Of a DNA stretch of 64,000 bases, positions 8,228 through 16,520 are shown piece after piece. Each line of letters starts with the position of its first letter. The first letter of the stretch is position 1. Where the stretch lies: contig NZ_VLKE01000001.1 of assembly GCF_007830265.1 (NCBI RefSeq), forward strand, positions 5,208,001 through 5,272,000, read 5' to 3'. The stretch comes from Micromonospora olivasterospora (GTDB lineage Bacteria; Actinomycetota; Actinomycetes; Mycobacteriales; Micromonosporaceae). Both the position numbers and the translations under genes were made by a program. The notes under the pieces are model-generated. The model saw only the letters and a list, made by a program, of their open reading frames with translations, searched no databases and had not been told where the DNA came from.

Positions 8228-9907
8228 GTGCCGTTCGTGGGGCTGCCCGCCGCCGTCCGGTACCGTCGCCCGGCCGTCGCCGGGGCGCCGCTGCACTGCG
8301 ACGCCACCGACTACGGGCTGCGCGGCGACGGGGTGACCAACGACCAGCCGGCGCTGGCCGCGCTGGTGGACCGCCTCGGCGACGGCTACGCCGCCGACGG
8401 GCGCGCCCGGGTGATCTACTGCCCGCCGGGCATCTACTCCATCCGGGACGCGGGCACGGTCTGGCGCAGCGGGGTGTCCCTGATCGGCGCCGGGCCGGGC
8501 GCCACCCGGTTCCTGCTGAGCAACGAGGGCAACCGCGCCGACCCGACCCCGCTGGCGTACTGGACCGCCGTCCAGCACGGCGCCGGCCGGGACCGGCACC
8601 TCGCGGACTGCACCTTCGCCGACTTCGAGATCGACGGCTCCGGTGTCGCCATGGCCGAGTACAACTACCTCGCCAAGGGCCTCGGCCTCCAGTACGTGGT
8701 GCGCGGCTTGTTCCGCAACCTCTACGTCCACCACACCGCCGCGACGGGCCTGGGCTGCGACTTCCTCCAGGACACGGTGATCGAGTCGGTGCTGGCGGTC
8801 GGCTGTGGCCGGCTGGACAACGGCGAGGAGATGGGCGGCGCGGGCATCGGCGTCGGCATCGGCGGCTGGGGAACGATGGAACGGCTGACCATCGCCAACT
8901 GCACCACCGTCGGCAACGGCACCAACGGCATCTTCCTGGAGCTGCAGAAGTGCCGGTGGCCGCCGCCGCGTGGCTACCGCATCATCGGCTGCCACAGCGA
9001 GGGCAACCGGTTCGGCATCTCCGACTGGGGCGCCGACGGGCTGATCGTCTCGGGCTGCACCCTCACCGGCAACCTGGAGGCCGGCTTCGACGTCTCCGCC
9101 AAGGGGACCTCCGGGATCGCCGGGCGGGGCGGCCTGCTGACCGACTGCGTCATCGACGGCAACGTCCGCGACGGGATCAGCATGGGCAACACCCCCGGCC
9201 CGTACACGATCCGGGGCAACCGGATCAGCGGCAACGGCGCGTACGGCTACCACGAGCACAACCTGGGGCGCGGCTACGAGGGCCCGGCGCGGGACGTGGT
9301 CGTCGAGAGCAACGACGTCTGGGGCAACGGCCTGGACGGCGTCCGGATCGACCGGCCGATGGCCGACGCGGTGCTGCTGAACAACCGCGTCCGCAACAAC
9401 GGCCGGCAGTACGCCGGCGCCTGCGCCGGGGGCGGCGACTCGGTGCGCTACAACGACAAGACGCTGGTCGACCGGACGGCGGACTGGCCGGACGACGGGC
9501 ACCGGGGCAAGGTGCTGCGGGTCGGCGAGCGCGTCGCGGTGGTGGCCGCGAACGACGCCACCGAGCTGACCCTCGCCCCGGTCCGCCCGGACGCCTTCGC
9601 CGCCTGGAGCGGGGACACCCCGCCGCCCGGCTGCCCGTACGAGCTGCCGGCGGCACCGGACCGCCGGGCCGGCATCACCGTCAACGCGGCGGTCGACTCG
9701 GCCACCATCCGGGGCAACCGGATCTGGGACAACCAGCACGACCGGACGCAGACCCACGGGCTGTGGATCACCGAGCTGGGCAGCTGCGTCGGCTGTCGGG
9801 TGGAGGACAACGACCTGGCCGGCAACGGTGTGGCCGCGACCCGCCTGGACACCCCGCCGCTCGGCGGGCGGTGGGAACGCAACCACGGCGACCAGGACTG
9901 GGACTGA
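8228..9907 (+). CDS. right-handed parallel beta-helix protein (pectate-lyase superfamily fold)
   Basis: 559 residues. The N-terminal 'ATDYGLRGDGVTNDQPALAA' is the classic start of the pectate-lyase-3/GH28-like beta-helix fold. Repeated 'N-x-I/V-x-x-N' turns follow all along ('TIANCTTVGNGTNGIFLEL', 'IRGNRISGNGAYGYHEHN', 'IRGNRIWDNQHDRTQTHG'). Such proteins bind or cleave polysaccharides; no catalytic residues can be assigned with confidence. There is no obvious signal peptide from GTG 8228, which is chosen for the purine-rich gaggggag just upstream; the frame is open far upstream, but that stretch overlaps E2. It may therefore be cytosolic or exported without a classic signal. Confidence 0.8.
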   Translation: MPFVGLPAAVRYRRPAVAGAPLHCDATDYGLRGDGVTNDQPALAALVDRLGDGYAADGRARVIYCPPGIYSIRDAGTVWRSGVSLIGAGPGATRFLLSNEGNRADPTPLAYWTAVQHGAGRDRHLADCTFADFEIDGSGVAMAEYNYLAKGLGLQYVVRGLFRNLYVHHTAATGLGCDFLQDTVIESVLAVGCGRLDNGEEMGGAGIGVGIGGWGTMERLTIANCTTVGNGTNGIFLELQKCRWPPPRGYRIIGCHSEGNRFGISDWGADGLIVSGCTLTGNLEAGFDVSAKGTSGIAGRGGLLTDCVIDGNVRDGISMGNTPGPYTIRGNRISGNGAYGYHEHNLGRGYEGPARDVVVESNDVWGNGLDGVRIDRPMADAVLLNNRVRNNGRQYAGACAGGGDSVRYNDKTLVDRTADWPDDGHRGKVLRVGERVAVVAANDATELTLAPVRPDAFAAWSGDTPPPGCPYELPAAPDRRAGITVNAAVDSATIRGNRIWDNQHDRTQTHGLWITELGSCVGCRVEDNDLAGNGVAATRLDTPPLGGRWERNHGDQDWD

Positions 9908-10076
9908 GCGGACGGTCGGGTATCCGCGGTGCGTACGGCGCGCCCGGCCGGTATTCGTCCCGGTTCCGGCGAAACCGCCGGCCATTTGTTCCGCCGGCTT
10001 TCGCTGAACCGCGCCGGAGGGTGAGCCGAGCCGTACAGAATGTGGCCAAAGGGGGAGTGGAAATGGGGGGCGGAAT

Positions 10077-11342
10077 ATGGACCTGAGGCGACGAGTCACG
10101 CTATTCGCGGTAACCATCGCTGCCACGCCACTGGTCATCGGCGGATGCACCGCCGACCGGAAGGCGGAGTCGGCGCGGGAGGCCAAGCCACCCACGGTCA
10201 CCCTGTCGCCCGCCGACAAGGCCAGGGACATCCCGGTCAGCGCCGAGATCGGCACCACCGTGGCCCACGGCAAGGTCACCGGCGTGCGGCTGAAGGACGA
10301 CAAGGGGGCCGAGGTCCGGGGCGAGCCCCGTGAGGACGGGTCCACCTGGGTGCCGAGCGAGCCGCTGGCGAACGGCCGGACGTACACCGCGGAGGTGACG
10401 GCGACCGGCGACCGGGGGAAGACCACCACGAGTACGACGACGTTCACCACGATGCGGAGGCCGAGCACGCCGCCGATCACCAGCACCCTCTACTTTGCCG
10501 GCAACCAGACGTACGGCACGGCGATGCCGGTGACCGTCGCCTTCGAGCCGGGCGTGCCGAAGGAGGCCCGGGCGGAGGTGCAGAAGCGGCTGTTCGTCAA
10601 GACCGACCCGCCGCAGCCGGGCACCTGGTCGTGGCTGGAGGACGGCACCCAGGTGTACTACCGCGCCCCGGACTTTTGGAAGCCCGGCACGCAGATCAGC
10701 GTCCGGGCCGGGTTGCAGGGGCTGCCCATCGGCAAGGACCTCATCGGCGACGCCGACCGGAAGGCCACCTCGAAGATCGGCCGCCAGGTCTCCCTCGACA
10801 TCGACAACGCCACCAAGCAGATGTCGGTGTTCCAGGACGGCAAGCTGCTGCGGCGCATCCCGGTCAGCCTCGGCAAGCCGAGCACGCCGAGTTCCAGCGG
10901 CAAGATGGTGATCATGGAAAAGCACGAGCGGACGACGTTCGACACCCGCGGCGAGCCCGACGGCGGCTACGTCGTGGACGTCGACGACGCCCAGCGGCTG
11001 ACCTGGGGCGGCGAGTTCATCCACTCGGCGCCGTGGTCGGAGGGGGACCAGGGCTACACCAACGTCTCCCACGGTTGCGCCAACGTCTCCGCCACCGCGG
11101 CCGACTGGCTGATGGGCATCACCCAGGTCGGCGACCTGGTCACCGTCAAGGGCACGGAGGTGCAGTTGCAGGCGGGCAACGGCTGGACGGCCTGGAACGT
11201 CAGCTGGGACGAGTTCACCAAGGGCAGCGCCCTGCCGGTCCCGGCCGGCCTGCGCCCCGCCCCGACCACCACGGCGCCGCACCCGGGGGCGGTCGCCGGG
11301 GGCAACGCACCCGCGCCGGTGCCCTCGGCGAGCGGCGGCTGA
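10077..11342 (+). CDS. L,D-transpeptidase lipoprotein (YkuD domain with N-terminal Ig-like domains)
   Basis: A 421-residue cell-wall cross-linking enzyme. A lipoprotein signal (LVIGGC, Cys at about residue 23) leads to two Ig-like domains ('PPTVTLSPADKARDIPVSAE' and 'PPITSTLYFAGNQTYGTAMP'). The YkuD domain then ends in the catalytic SHGCANVS (Cys334, His332). The Pro/Ala-rich tail is typical of the actinobacterial LdtMt2 group, which makes 3-3 cross-links between diaminopimelate residues. ATG 10077 follows a G-rich stretch (ggggggcgg). All motif residues expected for activity are present. Confidence 0.93.
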   Translation: MDLRRRVTLFAVTIAATPLVIGGCTADRKAESAREAKPPTVTLSPADKARDIPVSAEIGTTVAHGKVTGVRLKDDKGAEVRGEPREDGSTWVPSEPLANGRTYTAEVTATGDRGKTTTSTTTFTTMRRPSTPPITSTLYFAGNQTYGTAMPVTVAFEPGVPKEARAEVQKRLFVKTDPPQPGTWSWLEDGTQVYYRAPDFWKPGTQISVRAGLQGLPIGKDLIGDADRKATSKIGRQVSLDIDNATKQMSVFQDGKLLRRIPVSLGKPSTPSSSGKMVIMEKHERTTFDTRGEPDGGYVVDVDDAQRLTWGGEFIHSAPWSEGDQGYTNVSHGCANVSATAADWLMGITQVGDLVTVKGTEVQLQAGNGWTAWNVSWDEFTKGSALPVPAGLRPAPTTTAPHPGAVAGGNAPAPVPSASGG

Positions 11343-11504
11343 CCAGGGGAGGAACGACCGCCGGGCCGGCCCGTCACCCACGCGGTGGCGGGCCGGCCGC
11401 CGTCGCGCGGGTGGCGCCTGGGGGCGGTGCCCGGTGCCGGACGTCGGGGGCGGCTCAGGGGCAGACCCTGGATGTACCCGGAGTCACTCCTGAGGAGGAC
11501 GGAA

Positions 11505-11999
11505 ATGTCGGTGGGGGCGGCTAGATTCTTGGCCATGCAGGAGCGCAACGACCGGTTCCACGTGCAGGTCAGCGTGGGGGACCACGCGGTGGAGGTGCGG
11601 GCGACCGGCGAGGTCGACATCGCCACCGTCGGTGTGCTCCGCTCGGCGCTGTGGGCCGCGCCGTCGCGGCCGCTGCTCCGGCTCGACCTCTCCGGCGTCC
11701 GGCTGCTCTCCGCCGCCGGGGTCCGGGCCCTGCTCGCCGCGCACCGTCGGATCCGCGCCCGCGGCGGGGTGCTGGTGCTGGTCGACCCGGCGCCCACGGT
11801 CGCCCGTGTGCTGCGCGTGACGGGCCTGCACCGCGTCATCCCGGTCTGGCCGGCCGCCCCGGCCGGGGCGCTCCCCGCGCGTCCGCTGTCGCTCGTCCCG
11901 CCGGCCGAGGTGCCGGTCGCGGCGTCGCTCGCCGGCCCGCTCGGGGCGCTCGTGCCGATCGCGCAGCCGACCGCCGCGCCGGTGCTGGCCTGCGCCTGA
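11505..11999 (+). CDS. STAS-domain protein (anti-sigma factor antagonist-like)
   Basis: 164 residues. Residues about 15-110 form a STAS domain ('VEVRATGEVDIATVGVLRSA', then 'LRLDLSGVRLLSAAGVRALL', where the SAAG holds the Ser usually phosphorylated by an anti-sigma kinase). A C-terminal Ala/Pro-rich tail of about 45 residues is unusual. ATG 11505 is preferred: GAGGAGGA (11492-11499) lies just upstream. No anti-sigma kinase or sigma-B-type gene is next to it, so its partner is unknown. It converges on the FKBP gene. Confidence 0.85.
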   Translation: MSVGAARFLAMQERNDRFHVQVSVGDHAVEVRATGEVDIATVGVLRSALWAAPSRPLLRLDLSGVRLLSAAGVRALLAAHRRIRARGGVLVLVDPAPTVARVLRVTGLHRVIPVWPAAPAGALPARPLSLVPPAEVPVAASLAGPLGALVPIAQPTAAPVLACA

Positions 12000-12033
12000 C
12001 ACCGTCGTGGGCGCCGGTGGGCCGGGCGCCGGT

Positions 12034-12068
12034 GACGGGGCCGCCGGCACGTGCCCGGCGACCCCGTC
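12034..12068. terminator. bidirectional hairpin between convergent STAS and FKBP genes
   Basis: A two-part stem: GACGGGG (12034-12040) pairs with CCCCGTC (12062-12068), and the inner CGCCGG pairs with CCGGCG around a CACGTGC loop. It lies between two genes that end towards each other, so it may stop both transcripts. Confidence 0.65.
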
Positions 12069-12072
12069 CGGC

Positions 12073-12441
12073 CTAGCGGACGCCGAGCAGGTCGACGACG
12101 AAGACGAGCGTCTCGCCCGGCTTGATGACGCCGCCCGCGCCTCGGCTGCCGTACCCGAGGTGCGGCGGGATGGTGAGCTTGCGCCGGCCGCCGACCCGCA
12201 TGCCCACGACGCCCTGGTCCCAGCCGGCGATGACGCGACCGCCGCCGAGCGGGAACTCGAAGGGCTCGCCCCGGTTCCAGGAGGCGTCGAACTCCCGGCC
12301 GGTCGAGTGGGCCACCCCGACGTAGTGGACGGTGGTTCGCTGGCCGGGCTGGGCCTCCGGGCCCTCGCCGACGGTGATGTCCTCGATGACGAGATCGGCG
12401 GGCGGCGCGCCCTCGATCGGGCCTACCTCGGGCTTGTCCAT
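12073..12441 (-). CDS. FKBP-type peptidyl-prolyl cis-trans isomerase
   Basis: 122 residues, a single complete FKBP domain: 'QRTTVHYVGVAHSTGREFDA', FEFPLGGGRVIAGWDQGVVGM, LTIPPHLGYGSRGAG and 'GETLVFVVDLLGV' with the aromatic pocket residues in place. It catalyses proline isomerisation during folding. There is no signal peptide, so it is cytosolic. ATG 12441 starts the conserved protein; a longer upstream open frame is only the shadow of the next gene. Confidence 0.92.
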   Translation of the reverse strand: MDKPEVGPIEGAPPADLVIEDITVGEGPEAQPGQRTTVHYVGVAHSTGREFDASWNRGEPFEFPLGGGRVIAGWDQGVVGMRVGGRRKLTIPPHLGYGSRGAGGVIKPGETLVFVVDLLGVR

Positions 12442-12542
12442 GCCGTACGCCTCCTGCTCGGTGATGCCTCTGATGTGGTCTCCGTCGATCCTGCCGGATC
12501 GTGGTTCGTCGATCCCCGGCGGTCCCGCCAGGCCGCCGGCGT

Positions 12543-13271
12543 TCAGGCGGCCGGGTGGACCACGGGCCGGGCCAGCTGCGCGGCGAGCAGCGCGGGCGCC
12601 TCGGCCAGCGACGGGCCGTACCAGGTGAGATGGCGGCCGGAGATCAGCGCGCACGGGATGCCGGGGAACGCCTCGGGACCGTCGTCGACGGTGAACCGGT
12701 AGGGCTCGTCCGGCAGCACCACCAGCTCCGGCGCCGCCGCGCGCAGCTCGGCCACGGCGGGTCGGGGGTAGCGCTCGGCGTGCCCGGCGTAGGCGTTCGC
12801 GACGCCGAGCCGGCTCAGCACGTCGCCGGCGAAGGTGTCCGCGCCGAGCACCACCCACGGGCGGCGCCACACCGGCACGACCGCCCGTCGGCCCTCCGCC
12901 GGGGTCGGCCCCGTCCACGCCCGCCGGGCCGCCCGCAGCCAGCCCGGTTCGCCGGGTACGCCGAGCGCGGCGAGCAGCCCGGCCAACTCCCGGAGCGCCT
13001 GCGGCACCGTACGGGGATACGTGACGAGCACCCGCACCCCGGCCGCGCGCAGCGCGTCCGCGTCCTCCCGGCGGTTCTCCTCGACGTTGAGCAGCACGAG
13101 GTCGGGTCGCAGCTCGCGTACCCGGTCGAGGTCGGGGTACTTGCTGCCGCCGACCCTCGGCACGTCCAGCCCCGCCGGGTGGGTGCACCAGTCCGTCGCG
13201 CCGACCAGCACCCGCGGCACGGTCACCGCCACGGCCTCGGTCAGCGACGGCACGAGGGACACCACCCGCAC
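12543..13271 (-). CDS. BtuF-like cobalamin/siderophore-binding fold protein, apparently cytosolic
   Basis: 242 residues with the helical-backbone metal-receptor fold: 'MRVVSLVPSLTEAVAVTVPR', 'LVGATDWCTHPAGLDVPRVG', 'RPDLVLLNVEENRREDADAL' and 'SRLGVANAYAG'. Family members bind vitamin B12 or iron chelates for ABC importers. Here there is no signal peptide or lipobox and no permease nearby, so an uptake role is doubtful and ligand sensing or a distant partner is possible. It is co-directional with the DICT-domain gene upstream (10 nt gap), probably one transcript. Confidence 0.8.
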   Translation of the reverse strand: MRVVSLVPSLTEAVAVTVPRVLVGATDWCTHPAGLDVPRVGGSKYPDLDRVRELRPDLVLLNVEENRREDADALRAAGVRVLVTYPRTVPQALRELAGLLAALGVPGEPGWLRAARRAWTGPTPAEGRRAVVPVWRRPWVVLGADTFAGDVLSRLGVANAYAGHAERYPRPAVAELRAAAPELVVLPDEPYRFTVDDGPEAFPGIPCALISGRHLTWYGPSLAEAPALLAAQLARPVVHPAA

Positions 13272-13281
13272 GCCGTCCCCC

Positions 13282-14406
13282 CTACCGCCCGGCCGGCGCC
13301 TCGGCCGCCTCCGGGGCCAGCCGGGCGACCGGCACGCCCTCCCGGGCGGCCCACCCGACGGCGTGCCGGACGTCGGCCACGGGCAGCGGCCGGCGGGTGG
13401 TCACCGTGACCGCCGCGTGCACCGCGAAGGCCACGAACGGGTACGACTGGGCCAGCGCGGTGACCGCCTCGTGGACCTGGCCGGCCACCGCCACCGCCTG
13501 CTCCTCGGTCAGCGACGGCAGGATCAGCAGGTACTCCTGGTCCGTCAGGCGCACCGCCCGGTCGACCGGGCGCAGCGGGGCGGTGACCGCCCGGATCACT
13601 GCCTGCGCCTCCCGGCCGGTGGTGCGCCGCCCGAAGCGTTCCGGCACGCCGGCCGGCTCGTCCACCCGCACGCCCACCAGCGCGACCGGGAGCGTGCCCG
13701 AGGCGGTCACCCCGTCCGCGCCCGTCCAACGCCGCATCCCCGGCTCGTCCAGCGGCCCCGGGCCGCCCTCGGCGGGTGCCGGAGCGCCGGCGCCGGAGCC
13801 AGGGGACCGCCGCGCCCGGGCGGCCCGCTCGGCGTGGGAGAACATCAGCCGCAGCGCCGCCTCGCCGCGCGCCTCGCCGGGGGTCGAGGGCAGGTCGCTT
13901 ACCCGGGCGAGGACCCCGTCCACGGCGGCCCGGACCGACGCGGGCAGCCGCTCGGCCAGCCGGTCGCGCAGCCGGAGCGCCTCGTGCAGCGCCTCGTCCC
14001 GGCGGAACCCCCACCATCCCTCGAAGATCCGGCCGGACTCCAGCGTGGCGGCGGGCTCGACCTCCGCCCGGTCGTACGCGACCAGGGCCGCGCCGAACCG
14101 GGGGGTCAGCGCGACGACCGTCCACTCCCGGGCCAGGTCCTCCGCCTCGTCCAGGACCACCCCGCACAGCCCCGCCGGCAGCGCCTCGGGGCACTGCCCC
14201 GCCACGCCCACCACGGTCGCCGCGGCCGTCTCCGCGATCCGGGCGTAGACCGGAAGTTCCCGCTCGAGGTACGGCAGCCGCTGGAACAGCGCCATCACCA
14301 GCAGCGGGCCGTCCTCGGCGGTGGCCAGCGCGGCCTGCTCGACGGCGTGGGAGACAGCGACGAGGCTGCGCTTGGTCAACAGTTCCGGAGGCCCTCCACT
14401 GTGCAC
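13282..14406 (-). CDS. DICT sensory domain protein with degenerate GGDEF domain
   Basis: 374 residues. The N-terminal about 150 residues match the DICT domain ('LTKRSLVAVSHAVEQAALAT', 'MALFQRLPYLERELPVYARI', 'VVALTPRFGAALVAYD'), a sensory module often found with cyclic-di-GMP proteins and thought to respond to light or redox. The C-terminal third looks like a GGDEF fold ('VALVGVRVDE', 'RAVRLTDQEYLLILPSLTEE'), but the GGDEF signature itself is replaced, so cyclase activity is not expected. GTG 14406 is the start used. Function is inferred from domains only. Confidence 0.75.
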   Translation of the reverse strand: MHSGGPPELLTKRSLVAVSHAVEQAALATAEDGPLLVMALFQRLPYLERELPVYARIAETAAATVVGVAGQCPEALPAGLCGVVLDEAEDLAREWTVVALTPRFGAALVAYDRAEVEPAATLESGRIFEGWWGFRRDEALHEALRLRDRLAERLPASVRAAVDGVLARVSDLPSTPGEARGEAALRLMFSHAERAARARRSPGSGAGAPAPAEGGPGPLDEPGMRRWTGADGVTASGTLPVALVGVRVDEPAGVPERFGRRTTGREAQAVIRAVTAPLRPVDRAVRLTDQEYLLILPSLTEEQAVAVAGQVHEAVTALAQSYPFVAFAVHAAVTVTTRRPLPVADVRHAVGWAAREGVPVARLAPEAAEAPAGR

Positions 14407-14548
14407 GGGCTGAGCCTAGAGAACCCGGTCGGCGACCGCGCGCGGCGGTCCCGTGCCCCGTGCCGCGACGCGGGCGGCCCGCGTCGGCGGGGCGACTTCG
14501 GGGCGGCCTAGACTCTGGCCGTCGACGGCGACGGATGGGTACGGGCGG

Positions 14549-15439
14549 ATGACGAGCACCGGCAGTGACGACGGCTCCCTACTGCGCCCGCTCGTGGCGT
14601 CGACCGGCCGCGGGCCGGTCCTCGTCCGCGGCGGCCACCTGGTGTACGCCGCCCGGCGGCTCGCGGAACTGCTGCACGGCCGTCCGCCCGGGGTCACCGG
14701 TCACCAGTGGAACTCGGCCGGCCGGGAGTCCTTCGACTACGTGGTCTGCGCCGGCGACACCGGGCGCCCGCTGTTCGCCGTCGAGTTCGGGGCCCCGACG
14801 GCGGCCGACCCCGCGGCCGAGCGCGGCGAGCGGATGAAGAACGCCGTGTGCGCGGCGGTCGGTCTGGAGGTGCTGCGGATCGCCTCGCCCACCCTGCGCG
14901 CGGCCGACCACGGCCGCCGGGTCGTGGAGTACGTCATCGACGCGCGCGGCTACGCCGCGGCCGTCGGGCCCGAGCCGGAGCACGTCGATCCGGTGGAGGC
15001 CGCCCCGGTCGCGTTCCGCGACATCGTCGGCCGGCTGCCGGACGGGCGCAGCGGGCACGTCAACGATCTCGGCGCGCTCGCCCGGGCCGCGGCGGTGGAG
15101 GCGTACGTGGCCCGGCGGTTGGCCGACCCGATCGTCCGGGGCCTGCACGTGTGCTGGACGGACGGACCGGCCGAGGGCTGGAGCTGGGTCGAGGTGTTCC
15201 CCGGCCGCTGCCTGGTGGAGCGGGTGGAGGTGTGGGAGCACCGCTTCTCCTGCGGCGTGGACCCGGGCCGGCTCGCCGAGGACCTGGCGGCCGCGGCCGT
15301 GGGCGAGCGGCTGCGCGCCCTGGACGCCGCCGGGCCCGACCTGATGGCCCGGGAGCGGCTCGACCGCGACATCCGGCGGCTGCGGGAACGCGGCGGCGAA
15401 ATGCGGGACGGCTTCGGCTTCGCACATCTCTGCGCCTGA
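14549..15439 (+). CDS. conserved actinobacterial protein of unknown function (nuclease-like N-terminus possible)
   Basis: 296 residues, soluble, no signal. The stretch 'DTGRPLFAVEFGAPTAADPA', later 'KNAVCAAVGLEVLRIASPTL', resembles the DUF2726/Vsr-like layout in which an acidic residue precedes 'K(x)n-C-x-x-x-G-L-E-V-L-R-I', a restriction-endonuclease-like fold. The C-terminal half is Arg/Glu-rich and unassigned. ATG 14549 is the first start after the promoter-like gap. No neighbour suggests a role. Nuclease-like fold is a suggestion, not an assignment. Confidence 0.7.
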   Translation: MTSTGSDDGSLLRPLVASTGRGPVLVRGGHLVYAARRLAELLHGRPPGVTGHQWNSAGRESFDYVVCAGDTGRPLFAVEFGAPTAADPAAERGERMKNAVCAAVGLEVLRIASPTLRAADHGRRVVEYVIDARGYAAAVGPEPEHVDPVEAAPVAFRDIVGRLPDGRSGHVNDLGALARAAAVEAYVARRLADPIVRGLHVCWTDGPAEGWSWVEVFPGRCLVERVEVWEHRFSCGVDPGRLAEDLAAAAVGERLRALDAAGPDLMARERLDRDIRRLRERGGEMRDGFGFAHLCA

Positions 15440-15886
15440 GTCCTATTCGGACCGGCGCCGATTCCCGCCGCCGGGTCGAGCCTTCCCGGCGCCGCCGTAC
15501 TCCAGCCGGCACCGGACAGGATCTTCCCCACCGACCGTCCGGCGTGGACGACCGGGCGGAAATGTCATCGTCGGTCGTCGACCTACGGGCCGCCCCTCCG
15601 TGCTGGTCATCGTCGATGCGTCCCATCGGGGTTCCGCCCGTCCCCCGGCTCACGCCGCAATCCACCGACGGAGCGGGCCGACCAAAACGCCGGCCTTCGA
15701 CGTGGTGGGCATCCGGGTGGGCTGAGCCGGCGGCGCGGTCGCGAGGACGAAAGCGGGGCCGCCCGGGTCAACCCGACCGGCCCCGCGCCGTTTCCCAAGC
15801 CCGCCGGCCCGCACCTGCCGTGGAATTTGCGTCGGGCGAAAAACCCGGGTCAGCTGGTCCCCCAGCGTGACCCTGGCGTGCCCGAT
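15440..15886. other. intergenic region between the unknown protein and lsr2
   Basis: About 450 bp without a supportable gene on either strand: frames lack the local codon bias and hit stops. Several GC-rich self-complementary stretches occur (for example around 15765-15785). No clear promoter was found. It lies downstream of both flanking genes, which converge here. Confidence 0.5.
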
Positions 15887-15909
15887 GCTGATCCGCTCGG
15901 CGGATCAGC
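15887..15909. terminator. hairpin overlapping the end of lsr2
   Basis: A perfect 10-bp stem, GCTGATCCGC (15887-15896) with GCGGATCAGC (15900-15909), and a 3-nt loop. The lsr2 stop codon lies inside the stem, so the element is likely a compact terminator or 3' RNA-stabilising hairpin. Confidence 0.55.
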
Positions 15910-16252
15910 GGTTCTTGTAGGCCTCCACGACCGAGACCGGGATCCGCCCACGGTCGGAAATCTCGTACCCCTTCTTCGCGGCCCATTCCCGGATGGCGCG
16001 GTTCTGCTCGCGGTCCATTCCCGAGACGGCGGGCCGACCCGCGCGGCGGGTCGCGCGGCCGGTGTCCACCGGCCCTCGACCGATGCGCCGGCCAGCGTTG
16101 ATGTAGGGGTCGAGCGCCTTGCGCAGGGTGCCGGCGTTCTCGTCGGAGACATCGATGGTGTACGCCACGCCATCGAGGCTGAACTCGACGGTCCGATCCG
16201 CCTTACCGCCGTCGAGGTCGTCCGTCAGAACGGTGATTACTTTCCGGGCCAT
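15905..16252 (-). CDS. lsr2: Lsr2 nucleoid-associated protein
   Basis: 115 residues. The N-terminal oligomerisation domain is MARKVITVLTDDLDGGKAD to about residue 60. A basic linker and the C-terminal AT-hook-like domain follow ('SGMDREQNRAIREWAAKKGY', with EISDRGRIPVSVVEAYKNR at the end). The RGR motif reads the minor groove of AT-rich DNA, silencing foreign genes. ATG 16252 is chosen over an in-frame TTG two codons upstream because AAGGAG then lies 9 nt away instead of 3. Confidence 0.95.
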   Translation of the reverse strand: MARKVITVLTDDLDGGKADRTVEFSLDGVAYTIDVSDENAGTLRKALDPYINAGRRIGRGPVDTGRATRRAGRPAVSGMDREQNRAIREWAAKKGYEISDRGRIPVSVVEAYKNR

Positions 16253-16477
16253 CGCCAATTACTCCTTGTGTGGGGCGGGGTGTGCTAAGAGTTTGACCTA
16301 TCCCATGGCAAATCCGCAAGAATATGCCCCGTTTCCAATCGGCGCGTCGAGTTAACGGCCGCCGATTCCCGCGCCCATGGTGGAATTGCCAGTGTCGCGC
16401 GCGCCCTTCGGCCGGTCGCACCCGGCCGCCGCCGAGTGCCGTGGATCACATCCGGGAAGAAGGGGGGTGCCGCGTGA

Positions 16478-16498
16478 CTTGAGCCTGACACGCTCAAC
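16478..16498. promoter_or_regulatory. HAIR element (HspR operator) upstream of lon
   Basis: CTTGAGC, 7 nt, GCTCAAC: inverted arms matching the HspR-associated inverted repeat (CTTGAGT-N7-ACTCAAG) at all but the outermost and one inner position. It lies 22-43 nt before the lon ATG. In Streptomyces HspR represses lon through such sites, so heat-shock control here is inferred. Confidence 0.8.
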
Positions 16499-16520
16499 TC
16501 AACGCGATAGCAGGTGTTCG

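Noticed and set aside
9908..10076. Possible c-di-AMP (ydaO-type) riboswitch before the L,D-transpeptidase
   Set aside because: A 'gagccgag' word is present, but the other conserved blocks of the motif could not be found in order.
16253..16258. TTG start two codons before lsr2 ATG
   Set aside because: It would leave only 3 nt to AAGGAG; ATG 16252 has normal 9-nt spacing and matches the family's MARK start.
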